From positions 248,001 to 312,000 of the forward strand of contig JAIXQR010000003.1 in assembly GCA_027485645.1 (NCBI GenBank): a stretch of 64,000 bases of DNA. The letters run 5' to 3'. This DNA is from a bacterium (GTDB lineage Bacteria; Armatimonadota; Fimbriimonadia; Fimbriimonadales; Fimbriimonadaceae). Below the pieces are notes generated by a model. It searched no databases, had not been told where the DNA came from, and saw nothing but the letters and a program-made list of their open reading frames with translations. Within the stretch, counting starts at the first letter, position 1, and every line of letters starts with the position of its first letter. The position numbers were made by a program, and so were the translations under genes. This document shows, one piece after another, positions 43,491 through 53,543 of this stretch.

Positions 43491-44936
43491 TTAGAAGAGG
43501 ACCGGGTCAGTTTCGGGTGGAAAGAGCGCCGTCGCCGCCGCGCCGAACAGCCCGGCCTGCGTTCCAAACGGACTCGGAAACACGCCAAGGCGCTCCAAAT
43601 GCGGCGCCATCCATTCACTCAACCCAACCGAACCCCCGATCAAAATCGCGTCGGGGAAGTACAGATTCCGCACCGCCGAAATCGCATCCTCCAGAGCCTC
43701 GACCGCCGTCGTCTGCTGTTCTTGAGTCGGTTCCTTACCGAGATTGATCCCACCAAGCAGCTTTTCGTAGGTTTGTCCGGTCCGCGTCGGGAGGTCGTTG
43801 ATGCGCGGATACTCGCCTTTGCGCCCGGCCCAAATTCGGCCGTGCTGCACAAAGCCCGCGCCAAGCCCGGTGCCAATCGCCAGCGTGGCGACGCGCAGCC
43901 CGGCGAACTGGGGAAGGCAAGCATGCCCCCAAGCCGTCGCGTGGCCATCCCCAATCGCGAACGTCTTCACGCCCAGCGATTCCTCGTTGAAGACAATCCC
44001 CGCGTGATCAGGCATCAGGTACTCCTTCGCCGTCCAAACCTCGCCCGTCGCAGGGTCCACGATGCCGCCGGTGCCGATCCCAAGCTGCGTGATGGCATGC
44101 GCTTCTACGCGCTCTCGAATCCAAGCCAGACGCTCATCGCGAGTTTTCGGATAAGCAATCTGCTCAACCTCGCCAATTTCCCACGCCTGCGAAAACGGGG
44201 CGAATCGAAGCCAAGTCCCGCCAATGTCCACCGCGCCAACTTTCGCTTCCGCATCAATCGTGCGCGGCAACAGGGCGCGAGTTTGCTTCACCGGGTCGTT
44301 CAGCGCTCCGCCAACAACGACGCCAACCGCGCCAATCCGGAGCGCCGCTTCAACCTGCCAGCGTTCCGTAAATCGCCCTTCCGCAATCACCGGAATCTTC
44401 ACCGCCTGAATCACGGCTCGAAGCAACTCCAGATCCGGTCCGTTCGTGGCGATTCGGTCCGGCGTGTAGCCTCCCAACGTCGTGCTCAGCATGTGAGCAC
44501 CCGCCGCCTCGGCCGCCAGGGCCGTCTCGACCGTGTCAATGTCGGCCAGAACCAGCTTTCGGCGCTTCTTGATGTGGGCGATCATCGCCTCCAAGTTCGC
44601 CCGCTTCGGTCGCTCGCGGCCCGTCCCGTCGATCGCGATGATCTCGCAACCGAGTTCCATCATTGCGTCCGCGTCTTGGTTGGTCGGCGTGATGTAAACG
44701 TCGCTGCCCGGGTACCGGCGCTTCAGCAATCCGATCAAGATGCCATTTAGCTCGGGTCGCATCACGCGGACGTTCTTTACGCCCTCGATGCGCAGCACCC
44801 GCACGCCCTGCTTCACGCTTGCGCGGGCAGACCGCAACAACGTATCGGGGTGATCCAGCGGGGATCCGTCGCTCGCCTGTACCGAAGCAATAAGGGGGCA
44901 AGCGCGCAAGCGAACCAAAAAGCCTTCTACCGTCAC
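43491..44936 (-). CDS. N-acetylmannosamine-6-phosphate 2-epimerase fused to ROK kinase-like domain
   Basis: 481 aa, GTG start, with TAGCTT 6 nt upstream. Residues 1-230 are a NanE-type TIM barrel (LIASVQASDGSPLDHPDTL, EIIAIDGTGRERP, VLADIDTVETALAAEAAGAHMLSTTLGGYT, PVIAEGRFTERWQVEAALRIGAVGVVVGGALNDP). Residues 231-481 are a ROK domain (VGAVDIGGTWLRF, ATLAIGTGLGAGFV, AILIGGSVG). The phosphate-transfer Asp is kept (IGDGHA), but the CxCGxxGC zinc motif of ROK kinases is absent. Fusion would couple ManNAc phosphorylation and epimerisation to GlcNAc-6-P in the cytoplasm. Confidence 0.9.
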   Translation of the reverse strand: MTVEGFLVRLRACPLIASVQASDGSPLDHPDTLLRSARASVKQGVRVLRIEGVKNVRVMRPELNGILIGLLKRRYPGSDVYITPTNQDADAMMELGCEIIAIDGTGRERPKRANLEAMIAHIKKRRKLVLADIDTVETALAAEAAGAHMLSTTLGGYTPDRIATNGPDLELLRAVIQAVKIPVIAEGRFTERWQVEAALRIGAVGVVVGGALNDPVKQTRALLPRTIDAEAKVGAVDIGGTWLRFAPFSQAWEIGEVEQIAYPKTRDERLAWIRERVEAHAITQLGIGTGGIVDPATGEVWTAKEYLMPDHAGIVFNEESLGVKTFAIGDGHATAWGHACLPQFAGLRVATLAIGTGLGAGFVQHGRIWAGRKGEYPRINDLPTRTGQTYEKLLGGINLGKEPTQEQQTTAVEALEDAISAVRNLYFPDAILIGGSVGLSEWMAPHLERLGVFPSPFGTQAGLFGAAATALFPPETDPVLF

Positions 44937-44945
44937 AAAGGAAAG

Positions 44946-45701
44946 CTACCTGTCTTCGATGCCGCTTCGTTCGAACAATTCACGCAAACGATCTTTTTCG
45001 CTTCGCTCAAACTCGCGTCGAGCCACATCTGCCAGAACCGTTTCTTGCCGAATCTTTTCGGCTTTGGAAACTTCTCGAACGGGTAGCGGAGCGATCAGCC
45101 GGAGGCCGGGAATCTTGTCATCCGCCACCAAACTCGCCAGTCCGAGGTGCAAAATCGCGAGCAAACCGAGCACGGGACTCGCCGAACCGTAGCTCACCAA
45201 CACAAAAAGCGTGGTCAGCCAGCCCAATATCCGCCCGTTCAGCGGGATCAGTCCGTACAACATCACGCGCATCGCCCGATTGCGGCACGCCCACATCACC
45301 GAAAGCGCTCCTAACGGCAACATCGGACCGTAAACGAGGTCACCCTTCTTCAGGATGAGCATTCCGGCATACAGCAACGCGGCGGGAAGCACGGTTGCCA
45401 CCAACCAAATCATCGCCAATTTGGCGCTGCCATACGCCTGCTCAAGACTTCGGCCAACAAACAGCAGCCAAGCGATGAGGAAGACCAGAAACAGGATGCT
45501 GAGGGGCCCGCTGAGCCCAAAGTAAACAAACGGGTAGGTGAGGATGCTCCACGGCTGGCTCAGCCAAGATGGTCCAAATGACAAGACCTGGGCCACGCCT
45601 GTCCCCACGAAAAAGAACAGAACCGACATCGCCACGATCAATCCGCAGATCGAAAGAACGACGGGCGAATCCTGCTTTTTCAACCACTGGATCGGGGACA
45701 T
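44946..45701 (-). CDS. rhomboid-like membrane protein, probably inactive
   Basis: 251 aa with about six membrane segments. PWSILTYPFVYFG, then the GRSLEQAYGSAKLAMIW loop, follow the rhomboid pattern of TM1-TM3. At the position of the GxSG nucleophile loop the sequence is VYGPMLPLGALSVMW, without the Ser. A His is kept in AILHLGLASLV. It is probably a pseudo-rhomboid. A charged C-terminal helix (about 205-251) lies in the cytoplasm. TATAAC is 9 nt before the ATG. Confidence 0.6.
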   Translation of the reverse strand: MSPIQWLKKQDSPVVLSICGLIVAMSVLFFFVGTGVAQVLSFGPSWLSQPWSILTYPFVYFGLSGPLSILFLVFLIAWLLFVGRSLEQAYGSAKLAMIWLVATVLPAALLYAGMLILKKGDLVYGPMLPLGALSVMWACRNRAMRVMLYGLIPLNGRILGWLTTLFVLVSYGSASPVLGLLAILHLGLASLVADDKIPGLRLIAPLPVREVSKAEKIRQETVLADVARREFERSEKDRLRELFERSGIEDR

Positions 45702-45790
45702 CTACTGTTGGTTATACGCTCTGATGGCAGATGTCGTTGTGGGCCTACCGTGGGACTCACCCGGCTTTCTCGTGCCCAAAAGTGGACCGA

Positions 45791-46822
45791 TCACGATGCG
45801 GTCCGAAAGTCACGAACTGACTTGAGTCCCAAGCGGTCCATCTCGCCGAGAATGTCCGTCAACATCTGCGGAATCAAACCCGGCCCGCCATAAATCCAGC
45901 CGGTATAAAGCTGCACCAAATCCGCGCCGAGCCGAAACTTCTCAATCGCATCGGCAGCCGTGAAAATCCCCCCAACCCCAATGAGCGCGGTAGTCGGATC
46001 GCAGTTCTCTCGCAAATGCCGAAGGATCAGGTTCGACTTCGTCCGAACCGGCGCTCCCGAGAGCCCACCCGCCTCACTCGGATCGCTTTTTAGCCCCGTG
46101 CGGTCAAGGGTCGTATTTGTGGCAATCACTCCTTGCAACAGCCGCGCGTTCACCACCTCGATCACGTCGTCCACCGCCTCAAACTCCAGGTCCGGCGCAA
46201 CCTTGATGAAGATCGGCTTGGTCGCGTGGACCGCCCGCATCGCATCTACGATCTCCAGCAGCGGCCCCTTCTCCTGCAGCGACCGCAAGCCCGGCGTGTT
46301 TGGTGAAGAGACGTTGATCACGAAGTAGTCGCCCAAGTCCTTCAACCGCGCGAAGCTTAAAGCGTAATCGCTCGCCGCTATCGCCGCGTCGGTGTCCTTG
46401 TTCTTGCCTAAATTGACCCCCAGCGGAATCTTTGGAAACGATCGCTCGATCCTTGCGGCAATTGCCTCCGCCCCGTCATTGTTGAATCCCATTCGGTTGA
46501 TCAGCGCCTTGTCCTCGGGCAATCGAAAGAGCCGGGGTCGCGGATTTCCTGGCTGGGGTCGGGGCGTAATCGTCCCCAACTCGGCAAAGCCAAAACCCAG
46601 CCGGTGCCACTGGTTAACCGCCACCGCGTTCTTGTCAAAACCTGCCGCTAGCCCGATGGGATTTGGAAACTTGATCCCCGCGACCGTCGTGACCAACCGG
46701 GGGTCTTGCGGCACAGTTACCGAGATCAATCCCCGTTCAATCGCCCCCATGGCGCGCTCATGCACCCATTCCGGGTCGAACCGGAAGGCGATGGGGCGCA
46801 GCAGGCCAGAGTACAGATTCAT
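45791..46822 (-). CDS. pyrD: dihydroorotate dehydrogenase (quinone), class 2
   Basis: 343 aa. An N-terminal membrane-associating helical part (LYSGLLRPIAFRFDPEWVHERAM) is typical of class 2 enzymes. FMN barrel motifs: PNPIGLAAGFDKN, FGFAELGTITPRPQPGNPRPRLFRLPEDKALINRMGFNNDG, the active-site Ser region INVSSPNTPGLRSLQ, and late ALIGVGGIFTAADA. It oxidises dihydroorotate to orotate with quinone in pyrimidine synthesis. TAGACT lies 7 nt before the ATG. Confidence 0.95.
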   Translation of the reverse strand: MNLYSGLLRPIAFRFDPEWVHERAMGAIERGLISVTVPQDPRLVTTVAGIKFPNPIGLAAGFDKNAVAVNQWHRLGFGFAELGTITPRPQPGNPRPRLFRLPEDKALINRMGFNNDGAEAIAARIERSFPKIPLGVNLGKNKDTDAAIAASDYALSFARLKDLGDYFVINVSSPNTPGLRSLQEKGPLLEIVDAMRAVHATKPIFIKVAPDLEFEAVDDVIEVVNARLLQGVIATNTTLDRTGLKSDPSEAGGLSGAPVRTKSNLILRHLRENCDPTTALIGVGGIFTAADAIEKFRLGADLVQLYTGWIYGGPGLIPQMLTDILGEMDRLGLKSVRDFRTAS

Positions 46823-46877
46823 CGAGCTGAGTCTAAGTTAGCCGATTCTGGGCTCGCGGGTATCCTGTGATATTAAC

Positions 46878-49009
<2,132 letters not shown>

Positions 49010-49010
<1 letters not shown>

Positions 49011-49519
49011 TGATCCTCGCCGCCCTTTTCACCCTCGCATCGGCTCGAACCTACCGGCTCGAGCCGATCGTCATTAAAGCCCTCCCGCCCTTCTCCGAAC
49101 TCAAGAAAGCCGAAGCCAGCGAGCTTTTGGATCGGGAAGTGCAATACGTCCTTCGGGCTTCGCTGGAGCAGGACGCGCGGATCGTGGTCGCTCCCGGCGA
49201 AACTGCCGAGCGCACGGTAAAGCTCGAACTTCGCAAAGTCAGCCAGAAAAACCGCTCGCGAACTGAGCTGCTCAACAATCCGAACGGTGGCGCCAGCGTT
49301 ACTGAAGTCACCGTGGGACTAAGCCTCAACGACAGCCCGTTCCAAGAGCTCAAAGGAGCGGCCAAAGGCGCCTACTTCGGCACCACCAACCGCCGAACCA
49401 TGGTCGGTAGCCCCGACGCCGAAGCTCTGGAGATTCGAAACAGCAACCGAGAACGCGCCCGAGCCGTCGGCCGCGCGATCTGGGATGCGGTGAAGCTGAA
49501 TGTTCTGCGAGAGGAGTAG
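49010..49519 (+). CDS. secreted protein of unknown function, coupled to gyrB
   Basis: 169 aa with a short leader (residues 1-12, LAALFTLASA). The mature part is alpha/beta, with TYRLEPIVIKALPPF, LDREVQYVLRASLEQDARIVVAPG, TVKLELRKVSQ and TEVTVGLSL, like a small periplasmic domain that builds variable strand-helix units. Its ATG overlaps the gyrB stop (TGATG), so it is translated with gyrB. No family recognised. Confidence 0.65.
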
Positions 49520-49547
49520 GATTCGCGCGTTTGATAAACGTTCAAAA

Positions 49548-49976
49548 CTAGCGAAATCGAAGATTCCAGAACAGCCTTTTATTCAGATGCTCGTGCGGCC
49601 GGCCAGCCGCTGTCATGGGCGTTTCAATTTGCAGGGTCACTCGCAGTTCGTGAAATTGCTTTACGGACAGCACCTTGCTTTTTCCCTTGTGGGACACAAC
49701 ACCGTAGCGATCAACGAGAAACTCTTCATTGCCGAACGCGGCGCGAAACCGAACTTCTCCTGCGTCAAAGTCGCCGGGGATGGAGGCGCTGGTCAGCAAA
49801 CGATAGATATCTGGGCTGCTCCCCTCAAATAGACACTGAATATTCTTGTATTTTCGAATGATCTCCGGCGTGATCGGCCACAGCGTGTCCGCCGTCCAAG
49901 GCACAAATTGGACGGCCGTGAGCCTAGGTGACATCAAATTGACTGCCAGGGCAAAGATCGCAGAAACACTATTCAT
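49548..49976 (-). CDS. hypothetical protein
   Basis: 142 aa. The N-terminus is hydrophobic (residues 3-15) and may be a leader. The body (PWTADTLWPITPEIIRKYKNIQCLFEGSSPDIYRLL, GEVRFRAAFGNEEFLVDRYGVVSHKGK) looks like a folded alpha/beta domain but is not recognised. No Shine-Dalgarno site is seen. It marks the left side of a more A+T-rich segment. Confidence 0.5.
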   Translation of the reverse strand: MNSVSAIFALAVNLMSPRLTAVQFVPWTADTLWPITPEIIRKYKNIQCLFEGSSPDIYRLLTSASIPGDFDAGEVRFRAAFGNEEFLVDRYGVVSHKGKSKVLSVKQFHELRVTLQIETPMTAAGRPHEHLNKRLFWNLRFR

Positions 49977-50105
49977 AATCTATTTGAAGTCTCAACTCTA
50001 GCGACGCTTCTTCAACGATGTGGGGTGAATCCCCTGATTCAACATACTATGAATGCGGGACAAAGCGTTACAGGACCATGAAGAACTCAAGTTGGGATAG
50101 GTCTA

Positions 50106-50369
50106 TTATCGATTCCAACGTTGTCTGATTCTCTCAAACTGTTCGCGCACGAACACCTGATCAAAGCGAATTTCTGACCTTCGTAACTCAACTTTTTGAT
50201 CGACCATGCTTACGATGCCATCCAAAAAGTATCCTTCATGATCGATCAACCAGATTCCCTCGGATTGGTCTTCCCAGTCCTCCAGGGTTCGCAGTATGTC
50301 GATCTCGGAATCGTACATATCGAATGTCCTGTCCTGATTTATCTGTAGGATTGGATAAGTTACGTCCAT
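50106..50369 (-). CDS. small acidic hypothetical protein, possibly immunity-like
   Basis: 87 aa with AGGAAA before the ATG. YPILQINQDRTFDMYDSEIDILRTLEDW... and a Glu/Asp-rich body are reminiscent of small acidic proteins found with polymorphic toxins, though I cannot name the family. No toxin gene is next to it. The 180 bp up to the next gene holds nothing recognised. Confidence 0.5.
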   Translation of the reverse strand: MDVTYPILQINQDRTFDMYDSEIDILRTLEDWEDQSEGIWLIDHEGYFLDGIVSMVDQKVELRRSEIRFDQVFVREQFERIRQRWNR

Positions 50370-50550
50370 ATTTTCCTGCCGGGGTGCCTCTCCATTCAGG
50401 TCTCAACCCCTGTCCAGACTTTTTGACCCACCAAGATTCGAGATTGAATGAAGTGTGGCCATTTCGAGCATGTGACAACCACTCTCAAACTTTATCTTAG
50501 CTTGTAATTCGCAGCTGCGGCCGAATTGTCGCGGCAGGGACCATCTACAT

Positions 50551-51357
50551 TCATACCCAGTTGAATGCAGAGAAGTTCTTGCTTCGTCTATCGACGCAAG
50601 ACTGGCCCCGGATCACCGCACGTAATGTGATAAAGGAAGTCCACCACCGACCGCTACGGAAAGCAGATCTTCCTAAGTAGATGCAAGCAAGCTGGTCAAG
50701 CGGTGCTAGACGAACACATTTTTTGGCACGCTCCATACACAGAGAATAATTTCTCCTAACGTAAGCCGCCATTGCGCCCACTAACCAGTAAGTGGGACTA
50801 TTTTCTAAGTGTCGATTGTAGTCGCTAAATCGTTGCTCGAACTCATTAAAATCACGATCACGAAGAACCATAAACAGTAGACAGAGCATGCCAGAAATTG
50901 AATGTGGAGAAATATCACTAGCAAGTTGATTGATGTTTAGAGGGGTGATCTCTTTATGTGCCAGCGCACATCTCAGGGCAATTAGTTTACTTGTATTGCT
51001 CTTTGGCACTACTTGCGCCACCTGAGCCGGAGATAGACGGTATATCAATTGGCGCACCACCACAGCATCTTGAATTGCCTCAGCCATCTGAGGAGGGACT
51101 ATATCGTCAGCAAGGTCCATCTTCATTTCACCCATCGACTGACGATATTGACCCATCACCTCCTCGGTGACACTCGGTCGAGACGCACAAACGTTATATA
51201 GTAACGTATATAACCTTCTCAATTGAAATGTCCATGCTAAACCCATCGCTCTGATTAAATTCGAATCCGACAGACCGTTGCATGAGCACCGGGATCGAAT
51301 CATTATTTCCATAAAACAGTTGAGTTCGTACAACTTGCTAAAGTCTTCGTCTGTCAT
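50551..51357 (-). CDS. hypothetical protein in A+T-rich segment
   Basis: 268 aa, mostly helical. The C-terminal third (YWLVGAMAAYVRRNYSLCMERAKKCVRLAPLDQLACIYLGRSAF) looks like TPR-type repeats. The start has a strong GGAGGATC site. Base composition is clearly more A+T-rich than the surroundings. No family recognised; possibly acquired. Confidence 0.6.
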   Translation of the reverse strand: MTDEDFSKLYELNCFMEIMIRSRCSCNGLSDSNLIRAMGLAWTFQLRRLYTLLYNVCASRPSVTEEVMGQYRQSMGEMKMDLADDIVPPQMAEAIQDAVVVRQLIYRLSPAQVAQVVPKSNTSKLIALRCALAHKEITPLNINQLASDISPHSISGMLCLLFMVLRDRDFNEFEQRFSDYNRHLENSPTYWLVGAMAAYVRRNYSLCMERAKKCVRLAPLDQLACIYLGRSAFRSGRWWTSFITLRAVIRGQSCVDRRSKNFSAFNWV

Positions 51358-51453
51358 TTTGATCCTCCCAAGAAAAAGTGAACTGCATACGTCCTTAGCA
51401 AATGGTGTGGCATCTTGTTCTATGCAGAATGTTCTGAGTTCACATGAGAACGA

Positions 51454-51753
51454 CTATGGGTTATACTTCGTGCCCTTAGGTCCGAAAAAGCCGTCAGATC
51501 TCAATCGCCTCACAATGGGTTCGATCTCCATGTTTACCTCGTTGCCCGCCTCAAGTTCGCCTAAGCGATAAAGAGTAACCTTCTTTGAAATCAAGAGACT
51601 AAGACGACGTTTCCCACCATCCGGCGAGGACTGCAGCTCCTCTTCGATTTCTTCAAGGTGCCTGCGATATATGCTCAAGTCGCCCGTAAGTTTTGCTTCT
51701 GCGGTCTCCGCGTCCCTTCGAGAATAGGAAAAACGTTTTCTTACTTCATCCAA
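51454..51753 (-). CDS. hypothetical protein with charged N-terminal helix
   Basis: 99 aa: a helical, highly charged region with likely coiled coil (residues 10-50, RRDAETAEAKLTGDLSIYRR, then HLEEIEEELQ), followed by a short basic part. GGAGG lies 10 nt before the ATG. It is 96 bp upstream of the gene at 50551-51357 and probably in the same unit. Confidence 0.55.
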   Translation of the reverse strand: MDEVRKRFSYSRRDAETAEAKLTGDLSIYRRHLEEIEEELQSSPDGGKRRLSLLISKKVTLYRLGELEAGNEVNMEIEPIVRRLRSDGFFGPKGTKYNP

Positions 51754-51907
51754 AGAACGCCTCCGACTGACTCACCAACCACCATCAGATTGTAAGTCAA
51801 AGTCGGCAAATTTCCAAACGGCGTTAGATTGCCTCATCGGCCTCCGGGCCGCCACGTGCCCTGTTCAGGATCAGTCCCACTTCACCTCTCCGGTAGGATT
51901 CCAAAAC

Positions 51908-52828
51908 ATGTTGTCCCTCGGTCTCGTCGCAATCCTCGGCGCGCAGATTCCGGCGCAAATCGGCAAGCCCTATCTGATCGGAACCGTCGGCCGCACCAAA
52001 GGTGAAAAGCAAGTCTCCGAACTCGGGAACAGCCGCGTTGTCACGATCAAATCGGCTCGCGCCGCCATCGCCTTCGGAACCAAGAAGGAAACGATCGTTG
52101 CCGGCGAAGGCAAGAAGCTGGTGATTCTCGAAGCCAACATTCGGAATCCAGAAAAGAAACCCATCTCCGTTACCGAGAGCCAGACTTTTGGGCTTCGGGT
52201 CTATGACACGAAGTTCACCGCGAACGACGTTCAGTATCGGGGCGCCGCCGCCAAGGATCTGTCGCTTCTGAGCAAGACGCTGAAGCCCGGAGAGAGCATC
52301 GACATCGTTACGATCTACGAGTTTCCGGCCAAGACTCCCCACCTGCGATTTGGAATCTTCTATCACACCTATATTCGAAGTCAGGCGCCAAAGATCGATC
52401 TAACGGCGCAACTCACGCCGCCCGCGTCGGTCTTTGCCGAGTCGGCCATGAACTATGTGCCGACCGCAGAAGCCTCCCTCGGCGCGCGTTTTGATCTGGA
52501 TGATTTGCAGTTCAAGGTTTTAGGCCAGCGAAAAATCGAACAAGACGGAATCGCTGTCCGCGTCGAAATTTCGAACCCGATGCCGCGACCGGGACGGTGG
52601 GGCTGGCAATACGCAACCGCCGCCATGCTCTCGGGCGCAACCACGGTCAACAGCTACCCCGAGTTCTACATCGATCCGCAGTTTCAAACCTGGGGCAACG
52701 AAATCCGCCCCGGCGCGACCGTCGTCGGCGAATACCGCTTCTACCCCCCGGCCAGCTTCTCGGCCAAACAATTCCGCCTGCAAATGAACGGGACGAAGCG
52801 AACGGTAACGGTCGGCTTGGGCCCGTAA
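51908..52828 (+). CDS. secreted protein of unknown function with DUF4352-like elements
   Basis: 306 aa with a leader of about 17 residues. Two similar beta-sandwich-like parts: residues 60-150 (KLVILEANIRNPEKKPISVTESQTFGLRVYD ... LKPGESIDIVTIYEFPA) and 195-305 (IAVRVEISNPMPRPGRWG ... IRPGATVVGEYRFYPPASF). The pattern of strand, NPxxxP and PGxxxxxxxxF is that of telomeric-repeat-binding/DUF4352-type sandwiches. TAGGAT lies 8 nt before the ATG with no Shine-Dalgarno site. Confidence 0.65.
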   Translation: MLSLGLVAILGAQIPAQIGKPYLIGTVGRTKGEKQVSELGNSRVVTIKSARAAIAFGTKKETIVAGEGKKLVILEANIRNPEKKPISVTESQTFGLRVYDTKFTANDVQYRGAAAKDLSLLSKTLKPGESIDIVTIYEFPAKTPHLRFGIFYHTYIRSQAPKIDLTAQLTPPASVFAESAMNYVPTAEASLGARFDLDDLQFKVLGQRKIEQDGIAVRVEISNPMPRPGRWGWQYATAAMLSGATTVNSYPEFYIDPQFQTWGNEIRPGATVVGEYRFYPPASFSAKQFRLQMNGTKRTVTVGLGP

Positions 52829-52845
52829 GCGGCGGTGCACTCAAC

Positions 52846-52986
52846 TCAACGATTCATCTGAAGGCGATCTTCGATCCGCTGAAATCGCTCGTGCATTTGG
52901 AGGCTTTTGACGATGAACAAAGGAAGCGCGATCGTGACCAGGATCACAAAGCAAACCGTGTTTAGAACCTTGAGATTGACTTTCAT
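52846..52986 (-). CDS. tiny membrane protein 3 of a tandem set
   Basis: 46 aa: MKVNLKVLNT, one membrane segment (about 11-27), then a charged helix ending QMHERFQRIEDRLQMNR. Its ATG overlaps the stop of the preceding tiny gene (ATGA). It has the same layout as the genes at 52983-53123 and 53159-53317. Confidence 0.55.
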   Translation of the reverse strand: MKVNLKVLNTVCFVILVTIALPLFIVKSLQMHERFQRIEDRLQMNR

Positions 52987-53123
52987 CGGTTCTTCTGAGT
53001 CGCGATGAACTCCTCCATCTGTCCAACCCTTCGCTCCATGATGGGATAAACGACCAGCAGCCATCCGAAAATGGCGACGATGCAAACAAGTTGCAGCCCC
53101 AGGATGATTTGTTGATACTTCAT
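52983..53123 (-). CDS. tiny membrane protein 2 of a tandem set
   Basis: 46 aa: MKYQQIILGL, membrane segment (about 6-26), then YPIMERRVGQMEEFIATQKNR. Same length and layout as its downstream neighbour, with which it overlaps by ATGA, and an almost identical end (QKNR and QMNR). Confidence 0.55.
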   Translation of the reverse strand: MKYQQIILGLQLVCIVAIFGWLLVVYPIMERRVGQMEEFIATQKNR

Positions 53124-53158
53124 CCCCGGATCAGGACCTGCCTCACGGTTGTGATTGA

Positions 53159-53317
53159 TCATCTGCTCCGTTCCGCCCGGATCTCTAAATCCGTAACCGC
53201 GTCATCTAGCCGCAAAAACCGCGTGCGGACGGTCATCTGCGTCGCAACAATTCCGCCGAAGAGCAAGACGAGAAGAAGTACTGCGCTTTGAAGCTTTAGC
53301 TGTTCACTTCGCTGCAA
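53159..53317 (-). CDS. tiny membrane protein 1 of a tandem set
   Basis: 52 aa from TTG 53317, with AGAGG about 9 nt upstream. Basic/polar start, membrane segment (about 11-25, SAVLLLVLLFGGIVA), then a charged helix TVRTRFLRLDDAVTDLEIRAERSR. It begins within the end of the decayed nucleotidyltransferase gene and precedes the two other tiny genes. Confidence 0.5.
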   Translation of the reverse strand: MQRSEQLKLQSAVLLLVLLFGGIVATQMTVRTRFLRLDDAVTDLEIRAERSR

Positions 53318-53528
53318 ACACGTTCACCTCTTGTTCCTCCAAGCTCGCTTTGAAGAAGGGATTCCTAACGCCTCGCCGTTCGACGAGATCAACCTTCCGA
53401 CCGTACGAGTCTTCCAACTCACTCATAAAGCCGAAGTACTGCTTCGAAGCCGAAAGCCATACCAAGCCGTACTTTCGGCAAAGTTCTGAGAGCTTCGGCA
53501 GCTGCAGCCTCTGGCTGACGACGTCCAT
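53304..53528 (-). pseudogene. minimal nucleotidyltransferase (MNT type) with catalytic core deleted
   Basis: 74 aa. The start (LPKLSELCRKYGLVWLS) and end (SELEDSYGRKVDLVERRGVRNPFFKASLEEQEVNVFA) match the two flanks of MNT-family proteins, which are about 100 aa. Between them the GSxxRxDxxxxSDxDLLV core, with the metal-binding acidic residues, is missing and replaced by a few residues (ASKQY). It thus looks like an internal deletion of about 30 codons. The frame is intact, so a product may still be made, but it cannot be an active transferase. It starts 15 bp after the Fic gene. Confidence 0.7.
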
Positions 53529-53543
53529 GGATCTAGTCTACGC

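Noticed and set aside
43599-44750. 383-aa open frame on the plus strand
   Set aside because: It is antisense to the NanE-ROK gene; the Arg-rich product is typical of a shadow frame in high-GC DNA.
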